NCBI GenBank assembly: GCA_021780055.1
Contig: JAJXZM010000430.1
Span: 1 to 6,691 of the forward strand
Source: Acidobacteriota bacterium
GTDB taxonomy: Bacteria > Acidobacteriota > Terriglobia > UBA7540
Length of the DNA stretch: 6,691 nucleotides
Direction: 5' to 3'
Below are positions 1 through 6,691 of this stretch, one piece after another. The notes below the pieces were generated by a model that did no database searches, was not told where the DNA came from, and saw nothing but the letters and a program-made list of their open reading frames with translations. How positions within the stretch are numbered: position 1 is the stretch's first letter; each line of letters opens with the position of its first letter. The position numbers were made by a program, and so were the translations under genes.

Positions 1-2
1 AA

Positions 3-635
3 ATGGGAAAGTCCGAGCAGGCGTCTTTGTCGCAGAGCGCGGAGGGGAAGTTTGCAAGCCTGAGGGCATTGGAGCAGGAGATTGCCGGTATTTGGGAAAA
101 GAGTATTGCAGACTCCAGGACCCAGATCTCGGCGATGACGCAGGAGACCCTGGATTCTATGAAAAACCAGATTCGTCAGGCTGCAGGATCCCAGCTTGAA
201 GGCGTCAATAAAATTGCGCAAGAGTCTCGAGAAAAGGAATCCGCAGAGTTTGAGATGCGGCTGCGGGAAATTACGGACCATTGGTATAGCAGCGTGGTGG
301 AACGTATGCAGGCAGACGCCAAAGACGCCGGAGCTAGGATCGTCGCTGAGGTCAGGGCCAATTCGGACTCCGTGATGCAGGAACTCTCGGATAAAGTCGA
401 TGCGTCGGCATTCGTGTTGCGAAATGAGACGGCCCAGGCAACGTCCAGCATTCAGGCAACCCTTCAAAGCTCCCTTGAGAATTACCAGAAGCAACTTGCA
501 GCAGTAACGGAGAGCCGGCTCGAAGAGCATCGTCAAGCCATCCGCAAGAGTCTGGCTGACCTGCAAGTGCGCCTGGCGCGTTCGGCACAGATGCTCAATC
601 AAGAGCTTAACGGAGGGTTTGAAGCGGGCGCATAA
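3..635 (+). CDS. Coiled-coil protein of unknown function, probably the 3' part of a longer gene
   Basis: I do not recognise a named family. The visible 210 residues contain no proline and no cysteine and are rich in Ala, Gln, Glu, Ser, Arg and Leu, with hydrophobic residues spaced in a loose heptad pattern almost throughout. This indicates one long helical rod, perhaps an oligomeric coiled coil. Only a short Gly-rich tail (NGGFEAGA) looks non-helical. There is no signal peptide, membrane segment or catalytic motif. A small aromatic cluster (HWYSSVVERM, residues about 92-101) interrupts the rod. The first Met codon is at base 3, so no ribosome binding site can be judged; this Met is more likely internal to a larger reading frame entering from the left. 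The gene ends in TAA at 633-635 and converges on the efflux operon, so a functional link is not implied. Similar Ala/Gln-rich rods occur in Acidobacteriota hypothetical proteins as I remember them, but I cannot verify that here. The coding call is fairly sure; function is unknown. Confidence 0.75.
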   Translation: MGKSEQASLSQSAEGKFASLRALEQEIAGIWEKSIADSRTQISAMTQETLDSMKNQIRQAAGSQLEGVNKIAQESREKESAEFEMRLREITDHWYSSVVERMQADAKDAGARIVAEVRANSDSVMQELSDKVDASAFVLRNETAQATSSIQATLQSSLENYQKQLAAVTESRLEEHRQAIRKSLADLQVRLARSAQMLNQELNGGFEAGA

Positions 636-703
636 AAGCCGATCCTGTGCGAGCAAAAAGTTGCAAAGCAGGGACAGTTTGGGCCGGCATCAAACCCTGG
701 CTG

Positions 704-1091
704 AGAATACATTGGAAGTAACTGTACGGAGGCGAGCTGTGGGAAGCCCGTTGCGTCCTGGGTCACGCGCGCTGTTACCAGCATCGTGAGACTCGTCGAA
801 GCCCCAAAGAGTCCGGAGGCGACGGCAAAAACTGAAATGGAAATAATCTGATATTGCTTGCGGCCAAAAAGGCTGCTGGACCAGCTTGAGGAAGGGAGGA
901 CGATCGCGTTGGAAATAAGATACCCGGTCAAAACCCAGGTGGCTTCATCCACGCTCGCCGAAAGACTTCCGGGCGATGTGCCGCAATGCCACTGAAGCCA
1001 CAGAGGCATCGGGCACCTCCATGAAAGTAGCAAGCATCACGTAGACTGCGATCAACCAGGGATTGTAACTGGGTTTCCATTCATCCGCCAT
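704..1091 (-). pseudogene. Frameshifted, truncated relic of a DHA2-family (EmrB/QacA-like) MFS multidrug transporter
   Basis: An ATG at 1091-1089 opens a frame reading MADEWKPSYNPWLIAVYVML and then ATFMEVPDASVASVALRHIA, the usual start and first membrane helix of DHA2 transporters. After GCC (974-972) one extra C in the CCC run at 971-973 shifts the frame, and translation would stop at TGA 947-945 after 48 codons. In the next frame the family sequence resumes without a gap: GSLSASVDEATWVLTGYL (TM2), then a motif-A loop SSLFGRKQYQ near 854-883, TM3, and ARVTQDATG at the start of TM4 (to about 746). Similarity is faint to about 704 and then lost, so only about 4 of 14 helices and about 130 of about 500 residues remain. 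Normally conserved positions are changed (EVLD to EVPD, VALPH to VALRH, GWL to SWS, RVLQG to RVTQD, judged from memory of the family). No clear ribosome binding site precedes the ATG. It lies 131 bp behind the outer-membrane factor on the same strand, so it was probably once a fourth operon gene. Confidence 0.85.
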
Positions 1092-1222
1092 GACCGCAGG
1101 TGATTCCGAGAGGATTGTGCTGCATTCCCGTTCTCTTCAGGTTCAGACGTTAAGCGGCAAGTCACGCTGAAATCCAAAACAAACTTTCAGTCACCGGAGG
1201 GCTTGCACCTTATAAGTAGCAT
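1092..1222. other. Short intergenic stretch between efflux operon and MFS relic
   Basis: This 131 bp gap separates the stop of the outer-membrane factor (1223) from the relic's start (1091). I see no convincing promoter for the relic and no Shine-Dalgarno sequence in front of its ATG. The only structure is a weak nested inverted repeat at 1157-1206. The - strand frame of the relic can be read a little upstream of its ATG to an in-frame TGA near 1140, but that extension has no family-like sequence. The stretch on the other side of the relic, 636-703, likewise shows no gene, and I find no clear terminator for the + strand gene that ends at 635. Confidence 0.5.
1157..1206. repeat. Nested imperfect inverted repeat behind the efflux operon
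   Basis: An inner stem pairs CTGAAA (1167-1172) with TTTCAG (1185-1190) around a 12-base loop. An outer stem pairs GCAAG (1157-1161) with CTTGC (1202-1206). The arms are joined by unequal unpaired segments of 5 and 11 bases. On the - strand it lies about 20-65 bases past the stop of the outer-membrane factor, where a terminator or mRNA 3' end would be expected. It has no T-run after it, the stems are short and the inner one is AT-rich, so it is not a canonical intrinsic terminator and may be chance. Confidence 0.25.
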
Positions 1223-2614
1223 TTACTGCTGCCATCCCCCGCCGAGCGCCTCGTAAAACTGGACGAGTGCGAGCCGTTCGTTGAGTTGTGCCTGGACAAG
1301 ATTCAATTCGGCCGCGAAATAGTTTGTTTCGCTCGTCAAAACCTGAAGAAAGCTGGCCCCGCCGCTCCGGTAGAGCACCATCGAGAGGTGATTAGAAACC
1401 CGCGCCGCGTCAGTGAGTCGCTCCTGCTGGCTACGGAATTCACGGTCCTTCTGGTAACCAATGATCGCGTTCGAGACTTGGCCAAATGCTTGCTGGATTG
1501 TCTGCTGGTACGATAGCACCATCTGTTTCCATTGTGCCCGTGCCAGTCTTACATCTGCGCGGAGCGCGCCCGCCGCAAAAACAGGTTGCGTCACATTTAT
1601 GGCAGCATTCCACATTCTGGAGGGCTGACTGATGAAACTGTTGAGCGCGTAGCTTTCAAGCCCCCCTGTAGCCGTGAGCGAAATATCCGGGAAAAGGGCG
1701 GCTTTCAACACGCCAATCTGCGCGTTAGCGGCGATCAGGTTTTCTTCCGCTTCACGAATGTCCGGCCGCCGTGCGAGCAATTCCGACGGCAGTCCGGCAG
1801 GAATCTCAGGCGGCAAGGGTTGCTCGATGAGGGGGCGGCCTCGCGGAATCGGGCCGGGATTTTCACCGAGCAGGATGCTGAGCAGGTTTTCCTGTTGCGC
1901 GATCTGACGTTCCAGATCGGCGATCGACTCGGCGGCTACATCGACGAGCTGCTCTGCCTGGCTCACGTCAAGCATTGACTCCGAGCCGTTCTTCTCCAGC
2001 ACTTGAATGAGCCGCAGCGAATCCTGACGCGTGGCCAGCGTGCGCTTCGTGATCGTCAGCTGGCTGTCAAGAGCGCGGAGATGGAAATAGGCCGACGCTA
2101 CGCTTGCAACCAGTGACGACAGCACCGCGCGCTGTCCCCACTCGGAGGCTAGAAGATTGGCGCGGGCTGCCTCGGTTTCACGCCGGTACTTGCCCCAGAA
2201 GTCCAGATCCCAGATTACCGAGAGATTCAGATGCCCGGCGTTTACATCGTAGTCGGGAAACACTTTGGAAATTTTCGGGTTTTTCTGGCTGAAAAGCCCC
2301 GCCGCGGCGCTCACATATGGATACTGGTTCGCACGGGTGATGCCAAGTGACGCCTGCGCTTGAAGCACGCGAGTAGCGGCGATCCGCACGTCGTAGTTGT
2401 GGTCGAGAACAGTGTGGATCAGTTGCACGAGGACGGGGTCCTGAAACACATTCCACCATTTCTCATTGCCCAGCGACGGAGCCACTGCAGCCGGCGTCTT
2501 AGTTGCTTGTCCGCGATAGACCTGAGGGACGCTGACGGGCGGCCGCCGGTACTTCGGCCCCACCGTACAGGCAGGGAGAATAACGATCAATGCGAACAGT
2601 AAGAACTTTTTCAT
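1223..2614 (-). CDS. RND efflux outer-membrane factor, OprM/NodT-type lipoprotein (TolC superfamily)
   Basis: Complete, 463 residues, the usual length for this family. It is the outer-membrane exit duct: a trimer forming a beta-barrel plus a periplasmic alpha-helical tunnel that docks with the adaptor and pump. The N-terminus is a lipoprotein signal (MKK, hydrophobic core, lipobox LPAC with the lipidated Cys at 16), followed by the family's CTVGPKYRRPP motif. The internal duplication typical of the family is visible: first repeat around residues 55-250 (WDLDFWGKYRRETEAARA, 135-152) and second around 275-460 (LPSELLARRPDIREAE, 275-290; NAQIGVLKAALFPDISL, 297-313). The C-terminus NERLALVQFYEALGGGWQQ is characteristic. 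The start is supported by GAAGG at 2626-2622, 7 nt before the ATG, and by its abutting the pump's TAA directly (TAAATG), so translation is probably coupled to the pump gene. Family assignment is very secure; the substrate cannot be read from this subunit. Confidence 0.97.
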   Translation of the reverse strand: MKKFLLFALIVILPACTVGPKYRRPPVSVPQVYRGQATKTPAAVAPSLGNEKWWNVFQDPVLVQLIHTVLDHNYDVRIAATRVLQAQASLGITRANQYPYVSAAAGLFSQKNPKISKVFPDYDVNAGHLNLSVIWDLDFWGKYRRETEAARANLLASEWGQRAVLSSLVASVASAYFHLRALDSQLTITKRTLATRQDSLRLIQVLEKNGSESMLDVSQAEQLVDVAAESIADLERQIAQQENLLSILLGENPGPIPRGRPLIEQPLPPEIPAGLPSELLARRPDIREAEENLIAANAQIGVLKAALFPDISLTATGGLESYALNSFISQPSRMWNAAINVTQPVFAAGALRADVRLARAQWKQMVLSYQQTIQQAFGQVSNAIIGYQKDREFRSQQERLTDAARVSNHLSMVLYRSGGASFLQVLTSETNYFAAELNLVQAQLNERLALVQFYEALGGGWQQ

Positions 2615-5600
2615 TTATTTGCCTTCGCCCATCGCTTCCCCGGGCGCCAGCTGGACTGCCTCTTGATGCCGTGCGGCTCGCGAGAGCTTCTCGACTACAC
2701 AGAAAATGGCAGGAACGAAGAAAATGCCGATCAAACTTGCTCCGACCATGCCTCCGATCACAGTCGTACCCATGACTTGACGCGCCACCGAACCTGCGCC
2801 GGAGGCAAACCACAGTGGCGCCACGCCAAAGATGAATGCAAATGAAGTCATGAGAATCGGCCGCAGACGCAGGCGCGCGCCTTCGAGTGCCGCTTCGATA
2901 AGGGGTCGTCCTTTTTCGTACTGCTCCTTGGCGAAGGCAACGATCAGAATGGCGTTCTTCGCGGCAAGGCCGATCAGCATTACAAGGCCTATTTGCGCAT
3001 ACACATCATTTTCGAGCTGGACCATGTAGGGTGGCAGCAAAGACAAATCAAGCACGCGGCGCAAAAGCAAGATGCCAAAGGCCCCGCAAACGGCCACGGG
3101 TGTGCTCAACAGCACGCTAAAGGGCAATGACCAGCTTTCATAGAGGGCCGCCAGAATCAGGAACACAAATAGGAGGGACAGTCCGAAAATCCTTGTTGCC
3201 GATACACCCTTCTCAGCTGCTTCCTCCTGAAAAGACATCCCCATGTAGTTATAACCCATGCCCTGCGGCATCGTTTGGTCAAAGACCTGCTCGAGAGCCG
3301 CCATAGCTTGCCCGGAGCTATAACCGGGCGCAGCGTTGCCATTGATCTGTGCTGCCGGATACTCGTCATAGTGCATGATGAACTCGGGGCCCATTCGCGG
3401 CTCGAAGCGCGCCAGCGCGGAAAGCGGAACCATGGTCCCACTGTTGTTTCGAACGTAGTATTGGCTTAAATCCCTGGTGGTCGTCCGGTATGGGCCCGCA
3501 CCTTCGACATAAACCTGCCACTGCCTTCCAAAGCGATTGAAATAGTTAACGAAATAACCGCCCATGAATGTCTGGGCCGTCTGATAGACCTCGGAAATAG
3601 GGACGCCGAGTTTCAGCGCCTTTTCGCGGTCCACGGCGATGAACTCCTGCGGCACGCTCGGCAAAAACGATGTGGATACGCCAGCTATCTCCGGCCGCTT
3701 ACGGGCTGCTGCAAGGAATTTATTGACATTGGCTGCCAGCCATGGAACGTCGTGCCCGCCCCGGTCCTCAAGGACGAACGTGAATCCCCCCGATGTTCCC
3801 ACGCCGGGAATTGCCGGCGGGGAGAAGCTGAAGGCTGTTCCTTGAGGCAGCCGGCTCAGTTCCTGATTCAGACGCTGCTTAATAACCTCGTACTGCTCCG
3901 CTCTCTGCTTCCGGCTGCTCCAGGGTTTCTCCGTGACAAAGAAGAAAGCACTGTAACTGGCTTGAACATAACTCAGCAAGCTGAACCCAATCACGCTGGT
4001 GGTGTATCGAATCCCCGGCGTCTTGTTCAAGATGCCTTCGATGTCCCTCGCTGCCTGGTCGGTCCGCTGGAGTGAAGCCGAATTGGGAAGCTGAAGATTG
4101 ATAAAGAAATAACCCTGGTCCTCGTCGGGCAAGAAGCCTGACGGCAACTTCCCTAGGAAGTAAATGGCCGCCACCCCAAACAACACGAGGATTATCATTG
4201 CTACCGCACTTTTGTGAATCAAGCTGCCACACGCGCGAACATAACGGTTCGTCGCGCTCCGGAAAACGCGGTTGAACCAGCTGAAGAACCAATTCAGTGG
4301 TCCTCCTTTTGATTCCCTCGGCCGCAGCAGGAGCGCAGCCAGCGCAGGGCTGAGGCTGAGCGCGTTGAAGGCAGAAATGATGACGGAAATTGCAATCGTC
4401 ACCGCGAACTGCTGGTAAAGCCGGCCGGTGATGCCTGGAATAAAGGCCGTCGGAACAAAAACCGAAGAAAGTACAAGCGCAATACCAATCACCGGACCCG
4501 AAATCTCTTCCATGCCTTTCAAGGCGGCGGCCTTTGGGGGCAATCCCTCCTCGATATGGCGTTCGATCACCTCGACGACCACAATCGCATCATCCACAAC
4601 CAGGCCAATGGCCAGTACCATCCCGAACATTGAAAGTGTGTTAATAGAAAAACCAAACAAAGGAAAGACCGCAAACGTGCCCACCAGGGCAACGGGCACC
4701 GCGAGCATCGGGATCAATGTGGCGCGCCAGCCTTGCAGGAAGATATAGACCACCAGAATGACCAATGCCAAGGCAATCCCCAGGGTGATCAAGATTTCCT
4801 TAAGCCCTTCGGTCACGGCTCGGGTCTGGTCAACAGATACGCTATAGGACATATCCTGCGGGAATTTCGGTTTCATCCGAGCCATAAGGTTTCTGACGGC
4901 ATTAGCGGTATCGACGGCGTTCGATCCGGGTGTCTGATAAACGGCAATGATTGCAGCCGGCTCCCCGTTCAGGCGGCTTTTAATGGTGTAATATTGTGAG
5001 CCCAGTTCCACGCTCGCCACGTCTTTGACGCGAACGATCCCGCCGCTGGGCTCTTCCCGGACAACGATGTTGCCAAATTGCAGGGGCGTCACCAGGCGGC
5101 CTTGCGCTTGCACGGAATACGTGTACTCCTGGCCTGGCGGCGCTGGCGCACCGCCGATCTGCCCTACCGGGTTTACCGTGTTTTGTGACTCCACCGCGTT
5201 GATGACGTCCGAGACGGTTATCCCCAGCCTGGCCAGCGCTTCTGGTTTCAGCCAAATCCGCATGGCATATTGGCCCGCCCCGAAGATCTGAATGTTGGCC
5301 ACGCCATGCAGGCGAGTGATCGGGTCGCCGAGACTAATGTATGCGTAGTTCGCAAGAAATCGCGCGTCGTGGGTCCCACGCGGAGAATACAGGGCCACAA
5401 GCATCAGCGGCGCCGTCGTTGCCTTCTGCACGGTGACACCATACTGCGCGACAGCCGCCGGCAATTGAGGAGAAGCCTGCGTTTCACGCATTTGGCTGAG
5501 AATGAGGTCTGTATTCGGGTCGGTGCCGACAGCGAAATCCACGATCATGGTCATCCCGCCGTTGGCGGTCGCATTGACCGAGTACATGTAGTTCATGTTG

Positions 5601-5818
5601 TCAACGCCGCTCATCTGCTCTTCGATAGGAGTTGCCACGGATTGGGCCAGGGTTTGTGCATTGGCGCCGACGAATGTCGCCATGATCTTGGTTTCAGGCG
5701 GCACGATATCGGGGAATTGCGCGACGGGAAGCCTGACGATGGTAATCACACCCACAACCACCGTCAGGATCGCGATTACCATGGCGACGATTGGGCGGTT
5801 GATGAAAAATTTCGACAT
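2615..5818 (-). CDS. HAE1-family RND multidrug efflux pump, inner-membrane subunit (AcrB/MexB-like)
   Basis: Complete, 1067 residues (AcrB has 1049). It is the proton-driven pump of the tripartite complex, exporting hydrophobic or amphiphilic compounds from the periplasm and membrane into the outer-membrane channel. The architecture is the duplicated RND fold: TM1 (about 9-29), a large periplasmic loop, TM2-TM6 (about 340-500), TM7 (about 538-555), a second loop, and TM8-TM12 (about 875-1045). The proton relay is intact: [12 protein letters not shown] in TM4 gives D409 and D410 (AcrB D407/D408), [11 protein letters not shown] gives K954 (K940), and LRLRPILMT gives R984 and T991 (R971, T978). 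The HAE1 signature fits a drug rather than a metal pump. Differences from AcrB, aligned from memory, are a pocket lacking several Phe residues, a glycine-free switch loop (611-621), an insertion of about 13 residues before NDVY, and Ala961 where AcrB has Glu947. The start ATG lies 3 nt after the adaptor's stop, with GGGGA 10 nt upstream. Substrates are unknown. Confidence 0.97.
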   Translation of the reverse strand: MSKFFINRPIVAMVIAILTVVVGVITIVRLPVAQFPDIVPPETKIMATFVGANAQTLAQSVATPIEEQMSGVDNMNYMYSVNATANGGMTMIVDFAVGTDPNTDLILSQMRETQASPQLPAAVAQYGVTVQKATTAPLMLVALYSPRGTHDARFLANYAYISLGDPITRLHGVANIQIFGAGQYAMRIWLKPEALARLGITVSDVINAVESQNTVNPVGQIGGAPAPPGQEYTYSVQAQGRLVTPLQFGNIVVREEPSGGIVRVKDVASVELGSQYYTIKSRLNGEPAAIIAVYQTPGSNAVDTANAVRNLMARMKPKFPQDMSYSVSVDQTRAVTEGLKEILITLGIALALVILVVYIFLQGWRATLIPMLAVPVALVGTFAVFPLFGFSINTLSMFGMVLAIGLVVDDAIVVVEVIERHIEEGLPPKAAALKGMEEISGPVIGIALVLSSVFVPTAFIPGITGRLYQQFAVTIAISVIISAFNALSLSPALAALLLRPRESKGGPLNWFFSWFNRVFRSATNRYVRACGSLIHKSAVAMIILVLFGVAAIYFLGKLPSGFLPDEDQGYFFINLQLPNSASLQRTDQAARDIEGILNKTPGIRYTTSVIGFSLLSYVQASYSAFFFVTEKPWSSRKQRAEQYEVIKQRLNQELSRLPQGTAFSFSPPAIPGVGTSGGFTFVLEDRGGHDVPWLAANVNKFLAAARKRPEIAGVSTSFLPSVPQEFIAVDREKALKLGVPISEVYQTAQTFMGGYFVNYFNRFGRQWQVYVEGAGPYRTTTRDLSQYYVRNNSGTMVPLSALARFEPRMGPEFIMHYDEYPAAQINGNAAPGYSSGQAMAALEQVFDQTMPQGMGYNYMGMSFQEEAAEKGVSATRIFGLSLLFVFLILAALYESWSLPFSVLLSTPVAVCGAFGILLLRRVLDLSLLPPYMVQLENDVYAQIGLVMLIGLAAKNAILIVAFAKEQYEKGRPLIEAALEGARLRLRPILMTSFAFIFGVAPLWFASGAGSVARQVMGTTVIGGMVGASLIGIFFVPAIFCVVEKLSRAARHQEAVQLAPGEAMGEGK
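2622..2626 (-). promoter_or_regulatory. Ribosome binding site of the outer-membrane factor, inside the pump gene's end
   Basis: GAAGG lies within the last codons of the pump gene, 7 nt before the ATG at 2614. Because the pump's TAA touches that ATG, ribosomes finishing the pump can restart directly on the channel gene. Confidence 0.6.
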
Positions 5819-5821
5819 AGA

Positions 5822-6691
5822 TCAGTTATCCCCAACAGGCGGAGTATAAGGTTTCGGTGTGACAGTCATGCCGTCTCTCACCTTTTGAGCCCCTTCGGCC
5901 ACTACGCTCTGGCCGGGCGTCAGCCCATGATTGATGACCCACATTGTTCCCGCTCGCTCTCCTACGTCGATGGTGCGGACGTCGATCTTGTTGTCCGGCC
6001 CCACCACCGCTACCTGGTAGCCTCCTTGCAGCTCCGTCACCGCGCGTTGGGGAATAAGAAGCGCCCCTTTAATCAGCTCGGTGACCGCGCGCACACGGCA
6101 CGTGTCTCCGGGACGGAGGATATCGCGCGGGTTCGGGAAGGCACCTGCGATTTGGATTGTTCCGGTTTGGGGATCCACCTGCCGGTTAGCGAAGAGAATT
6201 CTTCCCTTATACCTGTAAGTTTCACCGTTCGAAAGTATTAACTGCAGTGGTATCGGATCGGTTCGAGAAAGTAAGTTCAGTGCACCGCCAACCCTATTGG
6301 CAATCCGCAGATATTCATCCCCCGTGATAGGGAAGTAAACCTTAATTGGATTCACCTCCGAGACCGAGGTCAGGACGGTAGAAGCTCCCACGAGGTTGCC
6401 CACCTGCACAGTGGTGATTCCGGCGATTCCGGGGATGAGCGAACGCACCTTCGTATAGCCAAGATTCAGCTTTGCCTGCTCGACGGCTGCTACACCGGCA
6501 TCGACAGCTGCTTTTGCTGCGAGTTGCGCTTGCCGGTCGTTGTCAAGTTGGCTTTGGGGAATTGCATGGGCATTCGCCTCGGGTATATCGCGCTTAACGT
6601 CGAGAGAGGTCTTGGCAAATTGCGCTTCGGCTCCAGCGAGTTGTGCCTTGGCTCGATCGAGTAGCGCCTGGAAAGGGCGTGGGTCGATTTC
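5822..6691 (-). CDS. RND efflux periplasmic adaptor subunit (membrane fusion protein, AcrA/MexA-like), 5' end outside the window
   Basis: The frame is open from the right edge (6691) to TGA at 5824-5822, giving 289 visible C-terminal residues. AcrA has 397, so roughly the first 80-110 residues (signal peptide, first half of the lipoyl domain) are missing. A GTG at 6448 is only an internal Val, because strongly family-like sequence continues upstream of it. Domains in visible numbering: alpha-helical hairpin at about 5-80, starting EIDPRPFQALLDRAKAQL and returning through PQSQLDNDRQAQLAAKAA; second lipoyl half at about 80-105 (VRSLIPGIAGITTVQVGNLV); beta-barrel at about 105-195 (VDPQTGTIQIAGAFPNP, then LRPGDTCRVRA); membrane-proximal domain to the end, with a short Pro-rich tail. 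The adaptor links the pump to the outer-membrane channel in the periplasm. In the lipoyl motif the usual IDGIAG Asp is Pro here, a change I judge from memory. It is first in the visible operon, 3 nt from the pump. Whether it is a lipoprotein cannot be seen. Confidence 0.95.
   Translation of the reverse strand, partial: EIDPRPFQALLDRAKAQLAGAEAQFAKTSLDVKRDIPEANAHAIPQSQLDNDRQAQLAAKAAVDAGVAAVEQAKLNLGYTKVRSLIPGIAGITTVQVGNLVGASTVLTSVSEVNPIKVYFPITGDEYLRIANRVGGALNLLSRTDPIPLQLILSNGETYRYKGRILFANRQVDPQTGTIQIAGAFPNPRDILRPGDTCRVRAVTELIKGALLIPQRAVTELQGGYQVAVVGPDNKIDVRTIDVGERAGTMWVINHGLTPGQSVVAEGAQKVRDGMTVTPKPYTPPVGDN
5829..5833 (-). promoter_or_regulatory. Probable ribosome binding site of the RND pump gene
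   Basis: GGGGA within the last codons of the adaptor gene stands 10 nt before the pump's ATG at 5818. Spacing is slightly long, but with only 3 nt between the genes, coupled translation from the adaptor is likely. Confidence 0.45.

Noticed and set aside
641..675. Possible terminator hairpin after the coiled-coil gene (CCTG and CAGG arms)
   Set aside because: Only four base pairs form and no T-run follows.
599..1033. A 144-codon - strand frame taken as an intact small gene
   Set aside because: Its first about 20 and last about 35 codons have no family resemblance. The middle is the second frame of the frameshifted MFS relic, so it is part of a pseudogene.
2178..2845. Several short open frames on both strands within the channel and pump genes
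   Set aside because: All overlap securely identified genes in other frames, and none shows a motif or a ribosome binding site of its own.
5270..6241. Long + strand open frame (323 codons) antisense to the pump/adaptor junction
   Set aside because: Its translation is rich in Arg and His with no recognisable motif, and it lies opposite two unmistakable efflux genes. It is a by-product of their codon use.
5822..6448. GTG at 6448 as the start of a 208-residue adaptor
   Set aside because: Clear adaptor hairpin sequence continues in frame upstream of it to the window edge, so the GTG is an internal Val and the gene is cut by the window.
1..6691. CRISPR array, tRNA/rRNA gene, insertion sequence or integrase
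   Set aside because: I saw no regularly spaced direct repeats, RNA-gene motifs, transposase sequence or terminal repeats. The right-hand 5.5 kb is an ordinary efflux operon.

Overview
The window looks like chromosomal DNA from a diderm (Gram-negative-type) bacterium. The evidence is an outer-membrane lipoprotein channel and an inner-membrane RND pump with its periplasmic adaptor. The wording of several motifs (the NDVYAQIG and [15 protein letters not shown] stretches of the pump, CTVGPKYRRP of the channel, PQSQLDND of the adaptor) resembles what I remember from Acidobacteriota. That assignment is recollection, not a search, and is only moderately secure. GC content is mid-range, and no region stands out in base composition by eye.

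Layout. On the + strand, 3-635 is the end of a proline-free, cysteine-free, almost wholly helical coiled-coil protein. It is probably the C-terminal part of a longer gene that begins before the window. Everything else of substance is on the - strand. An efflux operon runs from the right edge leftwards: a periplasmic adaptor (6691 down to 5822, 5' end cut off by the window), an HAE1-type RND pump (5818-2615) and an OprM/NodT-type outer-membrane factor (2614-1223). Spacings are 3 nt and 0 nt, which implies one mRNA and translational coupling. Downstream, at about 704-1091, lies the decayed N-terminal quarter of a fourth efflux gene, a DHA2-family (EmrB/QacA-like) MFS transporter. It has one frameshift, several substitutions at positions normally conserved, and no trace of the remaining ten or so membrane segments.

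How the genes work together. The three intact genes encode all parts of a tripartite pump. The RND protein uses the proton gradient (visible relay D409, D410, K954, R984, T991) to move hydrophobic or amphiphilic compounds. The adaptor bridges it to the lipid-anchored outer-membrane channel, so substrates leave across both membranes. No regulator and no operon promoter are visible; both would lie to the right of base 6691.

I see no previously undescribed system here. The points most worth a second look are the MFS relic at the operon's tail, the remodelled drug-binding pocket with a glycine-free switch loop in the pump, a longer TM9-TM10 connection, and the unidentified coiled-coil protein.
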